From NCBI RefSeq assembly GCF_030758415.1, contig NZ_CP132334.1:806001-870000 (forward strand): DNA of 64,000 nucleotides, read 5' to 3'. This document shows positions 36,101 to 42,870 of this stretch, in pieces; within the stretch, counting starts at the first letter, position 1; every line of letters starts with the position of its first letter. The notes under the pieces are model-generated. The model saw only the letters and a list, made by a program, of their open reading frames with translations, searched no databases and was not told the DNA's origin. A program made the translations under genes and the position numbers. This stretch comes from Parvularcula sp. IMCC14364 (GTDB lineage: Bacteria; Pseudomonadota; Alphaproteobacteria; Caulobacterales; Parvularculaceae).

Positions 36101-36908
36101 CACACCTGTGCGGAGCAACACCGCCACGGTGACGATCACCATCAATGGCGCAAATGATATCAACATTCTGGGTACGTTTCGTCCCGAGACGCTGACGGGG
36201 GGCGACGAAGGCGAAAACATTACCGGGTTTGGCGGTAATGACACCCTCATCGGCAATGGCGGAAATGACCTGATCGACGGCGGTAATGGTCGTGATATTA
36301 TTGATGGCGGCCTGGGGAACGATGAACTGATCGGCGGTAATGGCGGCGATACCATATTTGGCGGTGAGGGCGATGATATTATTTCCGGGCGCCGTGGGTC
36401 TGATCTAATTGATGGCGGGAGCGGGAATGACTTTATCGCTGGCCGCGGACTAACGGACATTATTTCCGGAGGCGACGGCAATGATGATCTGCGTGGCAAT
36501 GGCGGTGACGATATGTTGAATGGCGATGCTGGCGATGACACTCTTGTCGGTGGCGCCGGCAATGACACGCTTTTTGGTGGTGATGGGGGCGACATTCTGG
36601 ATGGCCGCCGAGATGATGACATTCTTTCAGGCGGTGCGGGGAATGATGTCCTGTTCGGGAAGGCAGGATTCGATACTTTTCTGTTCGAGGATGATTTTGG
36701 CAATGATGTTATCGCGGATTTTAATGCCGCAGACGGTGAGGAAGATATTGACCTCTCTGCGGTAACGGCCATCACGGACTTTGCAGACTTGGAAAATGAT
36801 CACTTGACCCAGGACGGGTTAGACGCACTGATAACTGACGGCGCCAATACCATTCGTCTCCTGAATGTTAATGTGAATGACCTTGATGCCACCGATTTCA
36901 TTTTCTGA
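30126..36908 (+). CDS. giant secreted protease/VCBS/FG-GAP/RTX protein
   Basis: A 2260-residue protein without a Sec signal. Residues about 190-630 form a subtilase-like domain with Asp208 ('TLSDSYD'), oxyanion Asn323 ('SSAGNSG') and Ser559 ('FGTSAAAPN'); the usual HGTxVA motif is replaced by Asp-Glu242-Gly-Arg ('DEGRGMMELI'). Residues about 635-1500 are VCBS/cadherin-like repeats, including two near-identical 205-residue units. About 1510-1995 are seven FG-GAP repeats with Ca-binding 'DxNGDGxDD' loops, fitting a seven-blade propeller. About 2030-2180 are RTX nonapeptides ('GGNDTLIGNGGND'), and the Asp-rich C-terminus suits type I secretion. No type I secretion genes are nearby. Likely a Ca-stabilised surface protease or adhesin. 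Confidence 0.9.
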   Translation: MANRSKGDILTSDLLLAESLSASDSSFTVPWSGGFSFVAEVLDISFLTLPKPVIQAEVTNFQLKSGSMDSSLSTLWGGFQAAMARSTEDSGKVAAAAFREVPEVTMFGEHVVVDVTARDGNAAALLEELEELGLQYGAAFGGLVSGLLPVAALGALEAAQHVRYASASLMKTNTGSVTNQGDAAMLADDARATFSVDGTGLTIGTLSDSYDNLAGEAAGIASGDLPDDVIVLEDLGSGGSDEGRGMMELIFDTAPGADQLFHTAFLGQANFAQGIIDLQNAGADIIVDDVFYFAEPFFQDGIIAQAVDQVVGNGALYFSSAGNSGRDSWEDGFRASADTISGIDGTLHDFDSGAGDDARMNITLANNQSIRLSFQWDEPFAAAGGTGSASDVDIFLLNAGTDTIVAGSAADNIANGDPVEIFSFTNTTGSIQNYDIVISLFAGAAPGLMKFIDFDGATYNEYFTFSSTVVGHSNAEGANAIGASAFFFTPEFGQSPPVLNNFSSFGVTPIFFEDDGTRLATEEIRTGPVFTAPDGGNTTFFGSDSGADADAFPNFFGTSAAAPNAAAAAALLKEAVPTATNEQIIPALTETAIDIRQNSDGVPLAVGTDEGSGAGLIQVDDAIIRLQELASAGNTAPVAQDDDVTTDEDTVLTGEVLIDNGNGADSDADGDTLTITTVNGETADVGQQVTLASGALLTVNADGTFSYDPNGQFESLAVNETDTDSFTYTVMDDDTGVSSPATVTVTIDGVNDAPEFDELTLVPASVDEEGSITVDGTFLDPDLSDTHTITIDWGDGSSSTVVELTGGERSFQAEHQYLDDDPSGTASDDYTISFSIADNNAGGDSTTRDVTVSNVAPVATVDTATTDEDTVLSAIAVLSNDTDAAADTLTIDSIDSSGTVGLVADNGDGTITYDPNGQFEFLAAGESTTDTFSYTISDDDTGTDSATVTVTINGVNDAPEFDELTVVPASVNEEGSITVNGTFLDPDLSDTHAITIDWGDGFSSTVIELTAGERSFQAEHQYLDDDPSGTASDDYTISFSIVDNNAGGDSATRDVTVNNVAPVATVDTATTDEDTVLSAIAVLSNDTDAAADTLTIDSIDSSGTLGLVTDNGDGTITYDPNGQFEFLAAGESTTDTFSYTISDDDTGTDTATVTVTINGVNDAPTANDDALTVSEDDGPIFGSNLLDNDQDPDLTDIFSIFFVDGSGPNVDNEFALDSGALVTVNTDGSWVYNPNGQFEDLGVGQFATDEFDYFMNDGIGGSDGATVTVTILGQNDAPVASDDEFATDESISVTGNLFIFNGTGFDQDTDAGDSFTLTALNDITSDVGQETVLPSGALLLLNADGTFSYAPNGQYETLGAGETASDTFDYTITDGNGASATATVTIAISGVNDEPVAINDGYVITEDGKILDGDVFSDTGSGADFDIDLNDTLSVLSIEGNEANVGQQITLASGALLTLNTDGTFIYNTNGQFASLDTGESALETFTYTVTDGQFDQVAATFDPDILPSRLDGSDGFVINGNGFRAGSGRVVSSAGDFNADGIDDLLISADNQVNVVFGQSNGFLSDVELSSLDGANGFRVNGLEQFDKFGGAIAAAGDLNGDGIDDIIVGASGADGGYSNSGESYVIFGTSASLSPIFDLTDLDGTNGFVLDGSVFNGFSGVAVSNVGDLNGDGLQDVAVSAPFAGEGGQSTGQVYIVYGKLDPFAARFSFSELDGSNGFTINGIDNFDNIGNTKDSISGVGDVNGDGIDDLLIGAIFGGSLLGSGASYIVFGSTGDRPASLFLSDLDGTNGFTLSGSVENERSGYAVADIGDVNGDGFDDFGIGAPDSFVAGDRIGKVYVVFGTDTGVAPDIVLSTLNGANGFIINGIDRFDEAGTSLSSAGDINGDGLDDILIGAHFADKNNQTNSGQAYVVFGSTDGFGSNLSLSDLDGTTGFRITGLNTQDYVGVSVSSAGDVNGDGFDDLIVGASGADPNEDRSGETYVIFGRAEFTPVRSNTATVTITINGANDINILGTFRPETLTGGDEGENITGFGGNDTLIGNGGNDLIDGGNGRDIIDGGLGNDELIGGNGGDTIFGGEGDDIISGRRGSDLIDGGSGNDFIAGRGLTDIISGGDGNDDLRGNGGDDMLNGDAGDDTLVGGAGNDTLFGGDGGDILDGRRDDDILSGGAGNDVLFGKAGFDTFLFEDDFGNDVIADFNAADGEEDIDLSAVTAITDFADLENDHLTQDGLDALITDGANTIRLLNVNVNDLDATDFIF
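32370..33599 (+). repeat. two tandem 615-bp repeats in the giant gene
   Basis: Bases 32370-32984 and 32985-33599 are near-identical direct repeats of 205 codons, each beginning at 'GVNDAPEFDEL' and ending before the next 'GVNDAP'. The few differences are mostly single bases (for example Asp/Asn in 'ASVDEEG' versus 'ASVNEEG'). This is a recent or gene-conversion-maintained duplication, expected to vary in copy number between strains. Confidence 0.9.
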
Positions 36909-37189
36909 TCTGTTTCCTGGGAGCTCTATCAACTTAGACTGGCCGGTTTTTAATCCGACCGTCTTGCCTTGGTCGACGTCAGAAACAATTTTCTATACTG
37001 CTGCAACGCCATAAAAACGGAAGCGGCTGCGCCATAAAGGCAGATTAATCATCAGTCTACATCTTAAATATCCAAGCCACATCCGGGGTGTTGACTTTGT
37101 TCATGGCTGCCTGAAACGGAACGTCCTCAGAGTTGATGAGCAATGTGAGCACAGCTCGCGACATCAAAAATTCGTTTTTCGCTATTCAT
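36909..37189. other. intergenic, no gene found
   Basis: The stretch between the giant gene and the tRNA fragment contains no convincing ORF or terminator. It is AT-rich and looks like decayed sequence inside the repeat-bounded segment. Confidence 0.45.
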
Positions 37190-37244
37190 TGAAATTACTG
37201 GCGACCCCGACAGGATTCGAACCTGTGGCCCCCAGATTAGGAAT
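37190..37244 (-). pseudogene. 3' half of tRNA-Arg(CCU), attachment-site remnant
   Basis: On the minus strand, 37244 to 37199 reads as a tRNA from anticodon loop to CCA: loop TTCCTAA (anticodon CCU), stem strand TCTGG, variable GGGCC, T-arm ACAGG-TTCGAAT-CCTGT, acceptor CGGGGTC, discriminator G and encoded CCA. The 5' half is missing: the sequence right of 37244 no longer pairs with the anticodon stem beyond one base. A 3' tRNA half ending at the anticodon loop next to an integrase gene is the hallmark of an attachment site left by an integrated island. The intact tRNA should lie to the right of the island and is not in this window. Confidence 0.85.
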
Positions 37245-37291
37245 GTGAAGACTGACGGTATATTCGCTTTCCTGGCATTACACAGAGAAAC

Positions 37292-37370
37292 AATTATCAG
37301 CAAAATGCTTATACATAGAGATATTGAAATACCTGATAATTCTTCCCATGTGGTAGCATGGTGGTAGCAC
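37292..37370. repeat. integrase-proximal inverted and direct repeats
   Basis: AATTATCAG (37292-37300) is the inverse of CTGATAATT (37333-37341). Next to it GTGGTAGCA occurs twice with an 11-bp period (37350-37358 and 37361-37369). These lie between the tRNA-derived core and the integrase start, where arm-type sites for the recombinase or its directionality factor are expected. Function is inferred from position only. Confidence 0.45.
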
Positions 37371-37404
37371 GTTACTTGGCGTTGATGAATCAGGAGCCGT
37401 TACA

Positions 37405-38556
37405 TTGACAGATACTATTACAAAAAGGCGCGTTGATGCCGCCAAGCCGGGCGAGACGATTTGGGATCGCAAATTGAGCGGTTACGGCCTTCGGGTCTCT
37501 AAGGGTGGAACAAAATCCTATTGCTTAAAGTTTAGAAGTGGCGCGGTTCAGAGATGGTTGACAATTGGCAGGCACGGACCATTTACGCCTGAAACTGCCC
37601 GAAAGGAGGCGCAGCGCCTGTTGGCTGAAATTTCGCTAGGGAATGATCCAGTTGCAACACGGCAGCAGGCTGCAAAGTCCGAAACTGTGGGTCAGTTTGC
37701 TGAGCGGTACATGCGCGAACATGCAATCCCAACTAAAAAGCCACGCTCAGTAGAGGAAGACCACCGTAATCTGCGTCTACATATATTTCCTTTCATTGGC
37801 AAAATGAAAATTGGTGAAGTAAAGCGTGAACACATAGCCAAGATTATCAATAAAATGAGCGACAGGCCTTACGGAGCAAATCGGGTGCTAGCGCTCTTGT
37901 CTCATATGTTTACAAAAGCTGAGGCGTGGGGCGTCAGGCCCGACTATTCAAACCCATGCCGTCACATCAAGAAATTCAAAGAATCGAAGCGTGAACGGTT
38001 TTTGAATCAAGATGAATTGATCCGGCTTGGAGAGGCGTTAATAGAAGCGGAAAGCGAAGGAGAAAGCCCGTACGTCATTGTTGCAGTCAGGCTGCTTTTA
38101 CTCACCGGAGCCCGCCTTAGTGAAATTCTGACCCTGAAATGGACCGATGTTGACATTGAGGCACGTTTAATTCGTTTGTCAGACTCTAAAACTGGCAAGA
38201 AAACAATCGTTGTTCCAGCTCCCGCCCTTGATTTGCTTTCCGCATTGCCAAAAATGAAGAATAATCCGTACGTCATATGTGGGATGAAAGATGGAACTCA
38301 CCTTGTCAATTTGCAAAGACCATGGAGGCGGATTAGAGCAAGGGCAGGTCTTAAAGATGTTCGACTGCACGACTTACGCCACAGTTTTGCGTCGTTTGCT
38401 GTCGCGGGCGGCATGTCACTTCCATTGATTGGCTCACTACTTGGTCATAGCCAACCGCAAACAACGGCACGGTATGCTCATTTAGCTGATGATCCACGCC
38501 ATGCTGCGGCAGCAGCTGTTGCTGAGAATATTGCGGCAAGTATGGCAGGAAAATGA
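37405..38556 (+). CDS. tyrosine recombinase, island integrase
   Basis: A 383-residue site-specific recombinase of the P4/tRNA-island type. Residues about 1-85 are the DUF4102 arm-binding domain ('KPGETIWDRKLSGYGLRVS'), 95-175 the core-binding helical domain, and the C-terminal catalytic domain carries Arg237 ('TGARLSEIL'), Lys262, His322-x-x-Arg325 ('HDLRHSFAS'), His348 and Tyr357 ('TARYAHL'). All catalytic residues are present, so it may be active. The start is a TTG with GGAG eight bases upstream. It reads away from the tRNA-Arg fragment, placing the island to its right. Confidence 0.95.
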   Translation: MTDTITKRRVDAAKPGETIWDRKLSGYGLRVSKGGTKSYCLKFRSGAVQRWLTIGRHGPFTPETARKEAQRLLAEISLGNDPVATRQQAAKSETVGQFAERYMREHAIPTKKPRSVEEDHRNLRLHIFPFIGKMKIGEVKREHIAKIINKMSDRPYGANRVLALLSHMFTKAEAWGVRPDYSNPCRHIKKFKESKRERFLNQDELIRLGEALIEAESEGESPYVIVAVRLLLLTGARLSEILTLKWTDVDIEARLIRLSDSKTGKKTIVVPAPALDLLSALPKMKNNPYVICGMKDGTHLVNLQRPWRRIRARAGLKDVRLHDLRHSFASFAVAGGMSLPLIGSLLGHSQPQTTARYAHLADDPRHAAAAAVAENIAASMAGK

Positions 38557-38769
38557 TGAGTGATTTTAAGAAGGCGAATTACTGCTGGCAACTGCGTCAG
38601 TCACATAGAAAATGATACGCTTGAACACGCGGAATTCATGGTTTTATTGATGCTGAAATTCAGTACCTTTTTCACGTTGAAATTCTTATGCAAAAATAAT
38701 TGTTACCGGTGAAAATAAATTCAGTGATGGGACAATATATTGTCCAAGGTATAGAATTTATTCCACTCA

Positions 38770-39069
38770 TTAAGAGACGAAGAATCCGACTTGTGATGCC
38801 CTGATCAGTTGAGCAGCTTCTACGACGGCATTCAGGTGCTGCTTTGATACATCGCCACTGGTTCTGTAGTAGTCATGGATATAATCCGCCAAGCCGGGAA
38901 AGCGACCAGCAAATACTACGGCTTGTAGTTTTACTTCCTTATCATCCAACTCTAGTTCGCCCCTGATCCATTCGTCATATGTCTGTGCGAGTTCAAGAAA
39001 GGCTTCTCGGTCCTTTTTATGATTTTCTCTTGAATGCCTTCTAATGAATTCGAGGCTTGTTTTATCCAT
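38770..39069 (-). CDS. small hypothetical protein
   Basis: A 99-residue, charged, mainly helical protein ('RENHKKDREAFLELAQTYDEW') with no signal or membrane segment. It resembles no family I can name. It lies beside the integrase on the opposite strand and shares the AT-rich composition of the island. Coding potential is judged from the even amino-acid mix; the ribosome-binding site is weak. Confidence 0.5.
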   Translation of the reverse strand: MDKTSLEFIRRHSRENHKKDREAFLELAQTYDEWIRGELELDDKEVKLQAVVFAGRFPGLADYIHDYYRTSGDVSKQHLNAVVEAAQLIRASQVGFFVS

Positions 39070-39275
39070 GGCGGTTCTGCGTTAGCGTTATGTGGGGTTC
39101 AGAAATTATTTATCCCAAATATGTATTGGACGCATCCTCTTATGGTAAACTTGTTGCGCGTCTATGGCCTCTCTGTCGGTGCGTATATGCGCGGTGCCGC
39201 TTTGTCAGTGCCGACGCCCCGAGCCAGCAAGTTCTCAAATCAGGTGCTGCTATGCAGAAGAATACTAACTAAACC

Positions 39276-39326
39276 CGCTCAAGCCTTGTGCCACAGCAGA
39301 GCCCATTTTCCGGCTGGGCTTGAGCG
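39276..39326. repeat. 10-bp inverted repeat in a 320-bp gene-poor gap
   Basis: CGCTCAAGCC (39276-39285) pairs with GGCTTGAGCG (39317-39326) across 31 bases, with minor internal pairing. No T run follows on either side, so it is not a standard terminator. The rest of the gap (39070-39389) holds only an open frame at 39034 that lacks a ribosome-binding site. Confidence 0.4.
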
Positions 39327-39389
39327 ATTATCATCGCTATCGGTGCAGCATCATCGAAAGATAATAAATTATTGTTCGGAGGTTGAAGT

Positions 39390-39623
39390 ATGGCGATCTT
39401 CGATATTGAAAAGGATGACTTGCTTCGCTTGTTCGATGATCGATTGGGTGAAAAATACAATAATATCAATGAGTTAATGGTGTTCGTGTGCGCTATGTGT
39501 GCGGTCAGAAATAGTCAGTACTCTGCTGAAGTGAGTGGCTGGAATAAAAAACTTCAGCTAAATTTCGAAGAAACTAGGAAGCACGTCATTGCCGTGACAC
39601 GGAAAACTACCCCTTCGCCGTGA
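39390..39623 (+). CDS. small hypothetical protein
   Basis: A 77-residue protein with a strong GGAGG site seven bases before its ATG. It begins 'MAIFDIEKDDLLRLFDDRLGE' in part and has a short hydrophobic patch ('VFVCAMCAV') too short to call a membrane helix. No family recognised. It stands alone between the integrase region and the glucan-utilisation genes, which are on the opposite strand. Confidence 0.55.
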   Translation: MAIFDIEKDDLLRLFDDRLGEKYNNINELMVFVCAMCAVRNSQYSAEVSGWNKKLQLNFEETRKHVIAVTRKTTPSP

Positions 39624-39767
39624 CCCTCCCACTTCAAACCAACCATATTCTTAGCACTCGTGGCTGCGTTCAATGGGGAAGCAGACCTGCTCCGCTTGTG
39701 GTCTGTTTGGTTAGACCCCGCCAATCCTACTTTAAATCGGTTGATTTATGTTTTTACGTATAGGGTG

Positions 39768-40808
39768 TTAGCGCGGCTGCATGGCTAACTTTGGTGAGCG
39801 ATCTACGTAAAATAAACCCCAGTGCTTCTCGGCCCCTAGCGGATCATTCGGGTCTCCTTTCCATGGTTCGTCGAACGCTTCAAAGAAGAAAACTGTCGTA
39901 TTTGTGTCCCGCGCCCAAGAGGAAATGTCTGTAAAATATCGGAGTTGCTTTTCTTCACTGGCCCTCGGGCCGAACTCACTTGCAATTGTGGCCCATCCAG
40001 CTTCGAGAATAGCAATCGTCTTACCCGGCAGAGCTTGCTGCACGCCAAGGATGTTCTCTGCAGTGTACTCAAGGCCGTCTTCTGTATCGCGCTCTTCCCA
40101 AATGGGATATGTATGTACGCCAATGAAATCCAGTTCGTTAGCTAGGGGTAAGCCGCTCTCAATCCACCAGGCATAATTTTCTGCGACTGTAACGGGTTGT
40201 GATGTTCGAGACTTCACATCTCTTACATAGGCAATCACTTGATCCACAGGAACCATATGATCTGTCCAAGAGACGAGTGCTTCATTGCCGATATTTATAG
40301 CGATGATGATGTCGCTGAACGTGGTGGCTAAGTCGATCCCTCGTTCGATTTCTTCGGAATTTCGAATCTTGTTACCTGCAAGCCTCTCGACAGAGATAGG
40401 CTCAGTGAGCCATGGGCACCCTTCGTGATTGCTAAGTTCAGCGTCAAGCCAGATGCCTAAAAGTACCTTGATAGGAAGGCGTTCTTCGCGAATGATTTCA
40501 AGAGTAGTCTTGGCATTTTCACCTGAATCATAAAGCCGGATCAAGGTAAATTCATTGTCTATAAGTATTTTCAAGTCCTCGAGGATTTCCGCTCGACTCG
40601 GGTTATTGGCACCGGCCCCTCGATCTGGATACTGACCTTCTCGAAAACCAGAGTATGCAATTGCCATAGTCTCGCCGGCAATTAAGTCACTTTTTGATTG
40701 CATGTAATTTACCCCGCTAACTGGTATTTCCTCACTCGCCTTTGGCTCACACGCAGAAATGCAACAAAACAGGATCAATGAAATCGCATATAATATTTTA
40801 TCGCGCAT
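39768..40808 (-). CDS. GH17-like beta-1,3-glucanase lipoprotein
   Basis: A 346-residue glycoside hydrolase of family 17 type (clan GH-A barrel). The signal ends in 'CCISAC' with Cys20 lipidated, so it is anchored in the envelope. The acid/base is Glu176 in 'INIGNEALV' and the nucleophile Glu269 in 'AILEAGWAT', the standard pair for this family. GH17 enzymes cut or transglycosylate beta-1,3-glucans such as laminarin. It lies downstream of a second, cytosolic GH17 gene on the same strand (76-bp gap), so the two probably share an operon under the LacI operator at 41834. Confidence 0.85.
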   Translation of the reverse strand: MRDKILYAISLILFCCISACEPKASEEIPVSGVNYMQSKSDLIAGETMAIAYSGFREGQYPDRGAGANNPSRAEILEDLKILIDNEFTLIRLYDSGENAKTTLEIIREERLPIKVLLGIWLDAELSNHEGCPWLTEPISVERLAGNKIRNSEEIERGIDLATTFSDIIIAINIGNEALVSWTDHMVPVDQVIAYVRDVKSRTSQPVTVAENYAWWIESGLPLANELDFIGVHTYPIWEERDTEDGLEYTAENILGVQQALPGKTIAILEAGWATIASEFGPRASEEKQLRYFTDISSWARDTNTTVFFFEAFDEPWKGDPNDPLGAEKHWGLFYVDRSPKLAMQPR

Positions 40809-40884
40809 ATCTCTTTAACCTCTAAGTTATTCTCGCGTCGCTCATGCTTAGGCAACTGATTGAAATTTTTGCATGAAAAGATAT

Positions 40885-41775
40885 TTATAATGAATATTTA
40901 GGCGCGCCGTCCTTATCCCAAAGCCCCCAAAAGGCACCAACATCTCCCTCTTTTTCAATTTTCCAAGACTCGTCGAACGAAGAAAAATAGAAAATTTCGA
41001 TTCCTTCCTCCTCAGCCCACTGGTAAGCATCAATGAAATAACTCATAGCATTCTCAGGGGATGGAACAGCGCTTTCTTCCGGCGTGCCTACATTTGGCCA
41101 ACCGGTTTCGGCTATCACCACTTTTTTGCCGTCGGAGACACGTTGGGCGCGGCGATACATCTCTCTCATGTAAATATGTGCATGCTCAGCTGGATATCCC
41201 TCCCAGAAAGGGTAGCAATTGACTAGAATAGTCTCGCAGGCTGCCGCTACACGTGGGTGGTCTTCGAACTTGAAATAAGCATCAACGTAGCCAACTGGAA
41301 TAGCCCCAACCGCCGCTTTGGCGCGTTCGATGTAATCTATCAATTCTTCTTCAGATATTTCATCGCGCAGTAGCACTTCGTTACCAATAGCCAAAATATC
41401 AGCATGTCCCGCTTTGGCGATGTCTATTGCATTTTCGAGTTCAAGTTCATTCCGCTCTCTGTCGTCATCAATCCAGGCGCCAACCATCGTTTTTAGGCCA
41501 CAGGACTTAGCGATCTCCGGGATATACTCATTTCCATCTGTACACGAGAAAGTACGCACCCAGTTCACAAATGGCACGATGATTCTTATTCTTTCGGAGA
41601 TTTGTGCCTTAGAGATAACAGACCCTGGGCCTTGATTATCAACATATGGACTGAAAGAAATGCCATGGAACTTGTCGTTACGAATCTGATTGAACGCGAC
41701 TAGCAGGTTTTGTCGGTCCTTCGGTTGAGCTGGACTGTGGTAATGGAGTTTCCCATCGTAGTACTTTTTAGACAC
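40885..41775 (-). CDS. GH17-like beta-1,3-glucanase, cytosolic
   Basis: A 296-residue family-17 type hydrolase without a signal peptide. It has 'FHGISFSPY' at the first strand, acid/base Glu133 ('LAIGNEVLLR') and nucleophile Glu223 ('VIAETGWPNV'). The start is GTG with AGGA just upstream. Its cytoplasmic location, opposite to its lipoprotein paralogue, suggests it acts on laminari-oligosaccharides after import, alongside the unsignalled GH3 enzyme. It is divergent from the GH16 gene with a LacI-type operator in between. Confidence 0.87.
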   Translation of the reverse strand: MSKKYYDGKLHYHSPAQPKDRQNLLVAFNQIRNDKFHGISFSPYVDNQGPGSVISKAQISERIRIIVPFVNWVRTFSCTDGNEYIPEIAKSCGLKTMVGAWIDDDRERNELELENAIDIAKAGHADILAIGNEVLLRDEISEEELIDYIERAKAAVGAIPVGYVDAYFKFEDHPRVAAACETILVNCYPFWEGYPAEHAHIYMREMYRRAQRVSDGKKVVIAETGWPNVGTPEESAVPSPENAMSYFIDAYQWAEEEGIEIFYFSSFDESWKIEKEGDVGAFWGLWDKDGAPKYSL

Positions 41776-41833
41776 TTTCCTGTCCTGAGCTTTCTAAGGG
41801 CACGGATTGCACATACTCGAAGCGATCAAAAAT

Positions 41834-41845
41834 GACAACGTTGTC
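41834..41845. promoter_or_regulatory. LacI-type operator between divergent GH17 and GH16 genes
   Basis: GACAACGTTGTC is a perfect 12-bp palindrome with the central CG typical of LacI-family sites. The identical 12-mer recurs at 47648-47659 before the TonB receptor, and a LacI-family gene lies in the same locus. Leftward, a TTGACG (41879-41874) could be the -35 of the GH17 unit, placing the operator near its transcription start; no convincing -10 was found. Confidence 0.8.
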
Positions 41846-41922
41846 TTCTCCGTTTTTTTCGACTATGGTGATGCGTCAAACACAATAGTAGATTGTGAAT
41901 TAAAAAAAATAGGGTGGAAAAA

Positions 41923-42870
41923 ATGTCAAAAAAGTATTGGCTGATGGTAGCTGCGATTGCCAGCTGCGTATTGGGCTATGGGGCGGTAGCGCTTGAGGCG
42001 GACGATGGGAATTGGGAGCTTGTTTGGTCCGACGAATTTAATGGTGATGAAATTGATTTCACCAAATGGTCTCATGAAGTCGATTGCTGGGGCGGCGGAA
42101 ACGAAGAGCGCCAATGTTACACTAAGAGACCTGAAAACTCATTCGTAGCAGATGGTTACCTTAATATTGTGGCCCGTTATGAAACAGCATCTGGTCCGGC
42201 CCTGCCTCGAAAAATGCGAGAAGGTCTATCCGTTGAAGAGAGACGCGCAAAAAAAGAGCAACCTTTTACGTCGGCTCGACTAAATACAAAGGGTAAAGCG
42301 GATTGGACTTACGGACGATTTGAGGTGCGGGCTAAAATGCCGAGGGGACAAGGCATGTGGCCAGCGATCTGGATGTTGCCAACTGAAGAGAAGTATGGCG
42401 CATGGGCGGCGTCTGGCGAAATTGACATTGCTGAGGTGGTAAACCTAGGTGCGAAGTGTGAGAAGTGTGAGGGGGGCTTGGAAAACAGTGTTGTTGGCAC
42501 AGTTCACTACGGCGGTGAATGGCCTCGTAATAAATACAAGGGCGACGAAACTGAACTGCCACCGTCAGATGAAGGTTTTCATGTTTACTCCGTTGAATGG
42601 CGGGAAGGATCGATTTCTTGGTTCGTGGACGGAATGCATTATTCTACCCTGACATCCAAAGACTGGGGGCCGCAGGCAATGTTTACAAAGCTACCCCCAA
42701 ATTCTCCATTCGACCAACCTTTTCATATGATACTAAACGTCGCAATAGGTGGTCATTTACCTGAAGCTGAGAACGAAGGTGGCGTCTCTTTGTTAGGCTT
42801 CCCAAAGGCTATGCAGGTTGACTGGGTTCGAGTGTACAAAAAAAGCGCCCACGATTCAGGTGATCTCTGA
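41923..42870 (+). CDS. GH16 laminarinase
   Basis: A 315-residue exported glycoside hydrolase of family 16. The start at 41923 follows AGGGTGGA; a GTG at 41914 would overlap that site. The signal peptide is about residues 1-24. The catalytic motif is Glu166-Ile-Asp168-Ile-Ala-Glu171, the beta-bulge (ExDxxE) form typical of laminarinases, and 'WPAIWMLP' and 'FHVYSVEW' are substrate-cleft segments. It is expected to cut beta-1,3-glucan endolytically outside the cytoplasm. It starts a plus-strand operon with a transporter, GH3 enzyme and the LacI regulator, and its stop overlaps the transporter start. Confidence 0.93.
   Translation: MSKKYWLMVAAIASCVLGYGAVALEADDGNWELVWSDEFNGDEIDFTKWSHEVDCWGGGNEERQCYTKRPENSFVADGYLNIVARYETASGPALPRKMREGLSVEERRAKKEQPFTSARLNTKGKADWTYGRFEVRAKMPRGQGMWPAIWMLPTEEKYGAWAASGEIDIAEVVNLGAKCEKCEGGLENSVVGTVHYGGEWPRNKYKGDETELPPSDEGFHVYSVEWREGSISWFVDGMHYSTLTSKDWGPQAMFTKLPPNSPFDQPFHMILNVAIGGHLPEAENEGGVSLLGFPKAMQVDWVRVYKKSAHDSGDL

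Noticed and set aside
36210-36670. short periodic repeats resembling a CRISPR array
   Set aside because: The periodicity is the 9-residue RTX coding repeat in frame; there are no conserved repeat/spacer units and no cas genes in the window.
35000-36775. long minus-strand ORFs rich in Ser and Pro
   Set aside because: They mirror the Gly/Asp-rich FG-GAP and RTX repeats of the giant gene and are not independent genes.
38571-38600. possible further copy of the attachment repeat
   Set aside because: Only partial similarity to GAAATTACTGGCGACC with internal gaps; within chance expectation.
39034-39477. 147-codon plus-strand ORF
   Set aside because: No ribosome-binding site, odd composition, and it overlaps the well-supported ORF at 39390 and the minus-strand gene ending at 39069.
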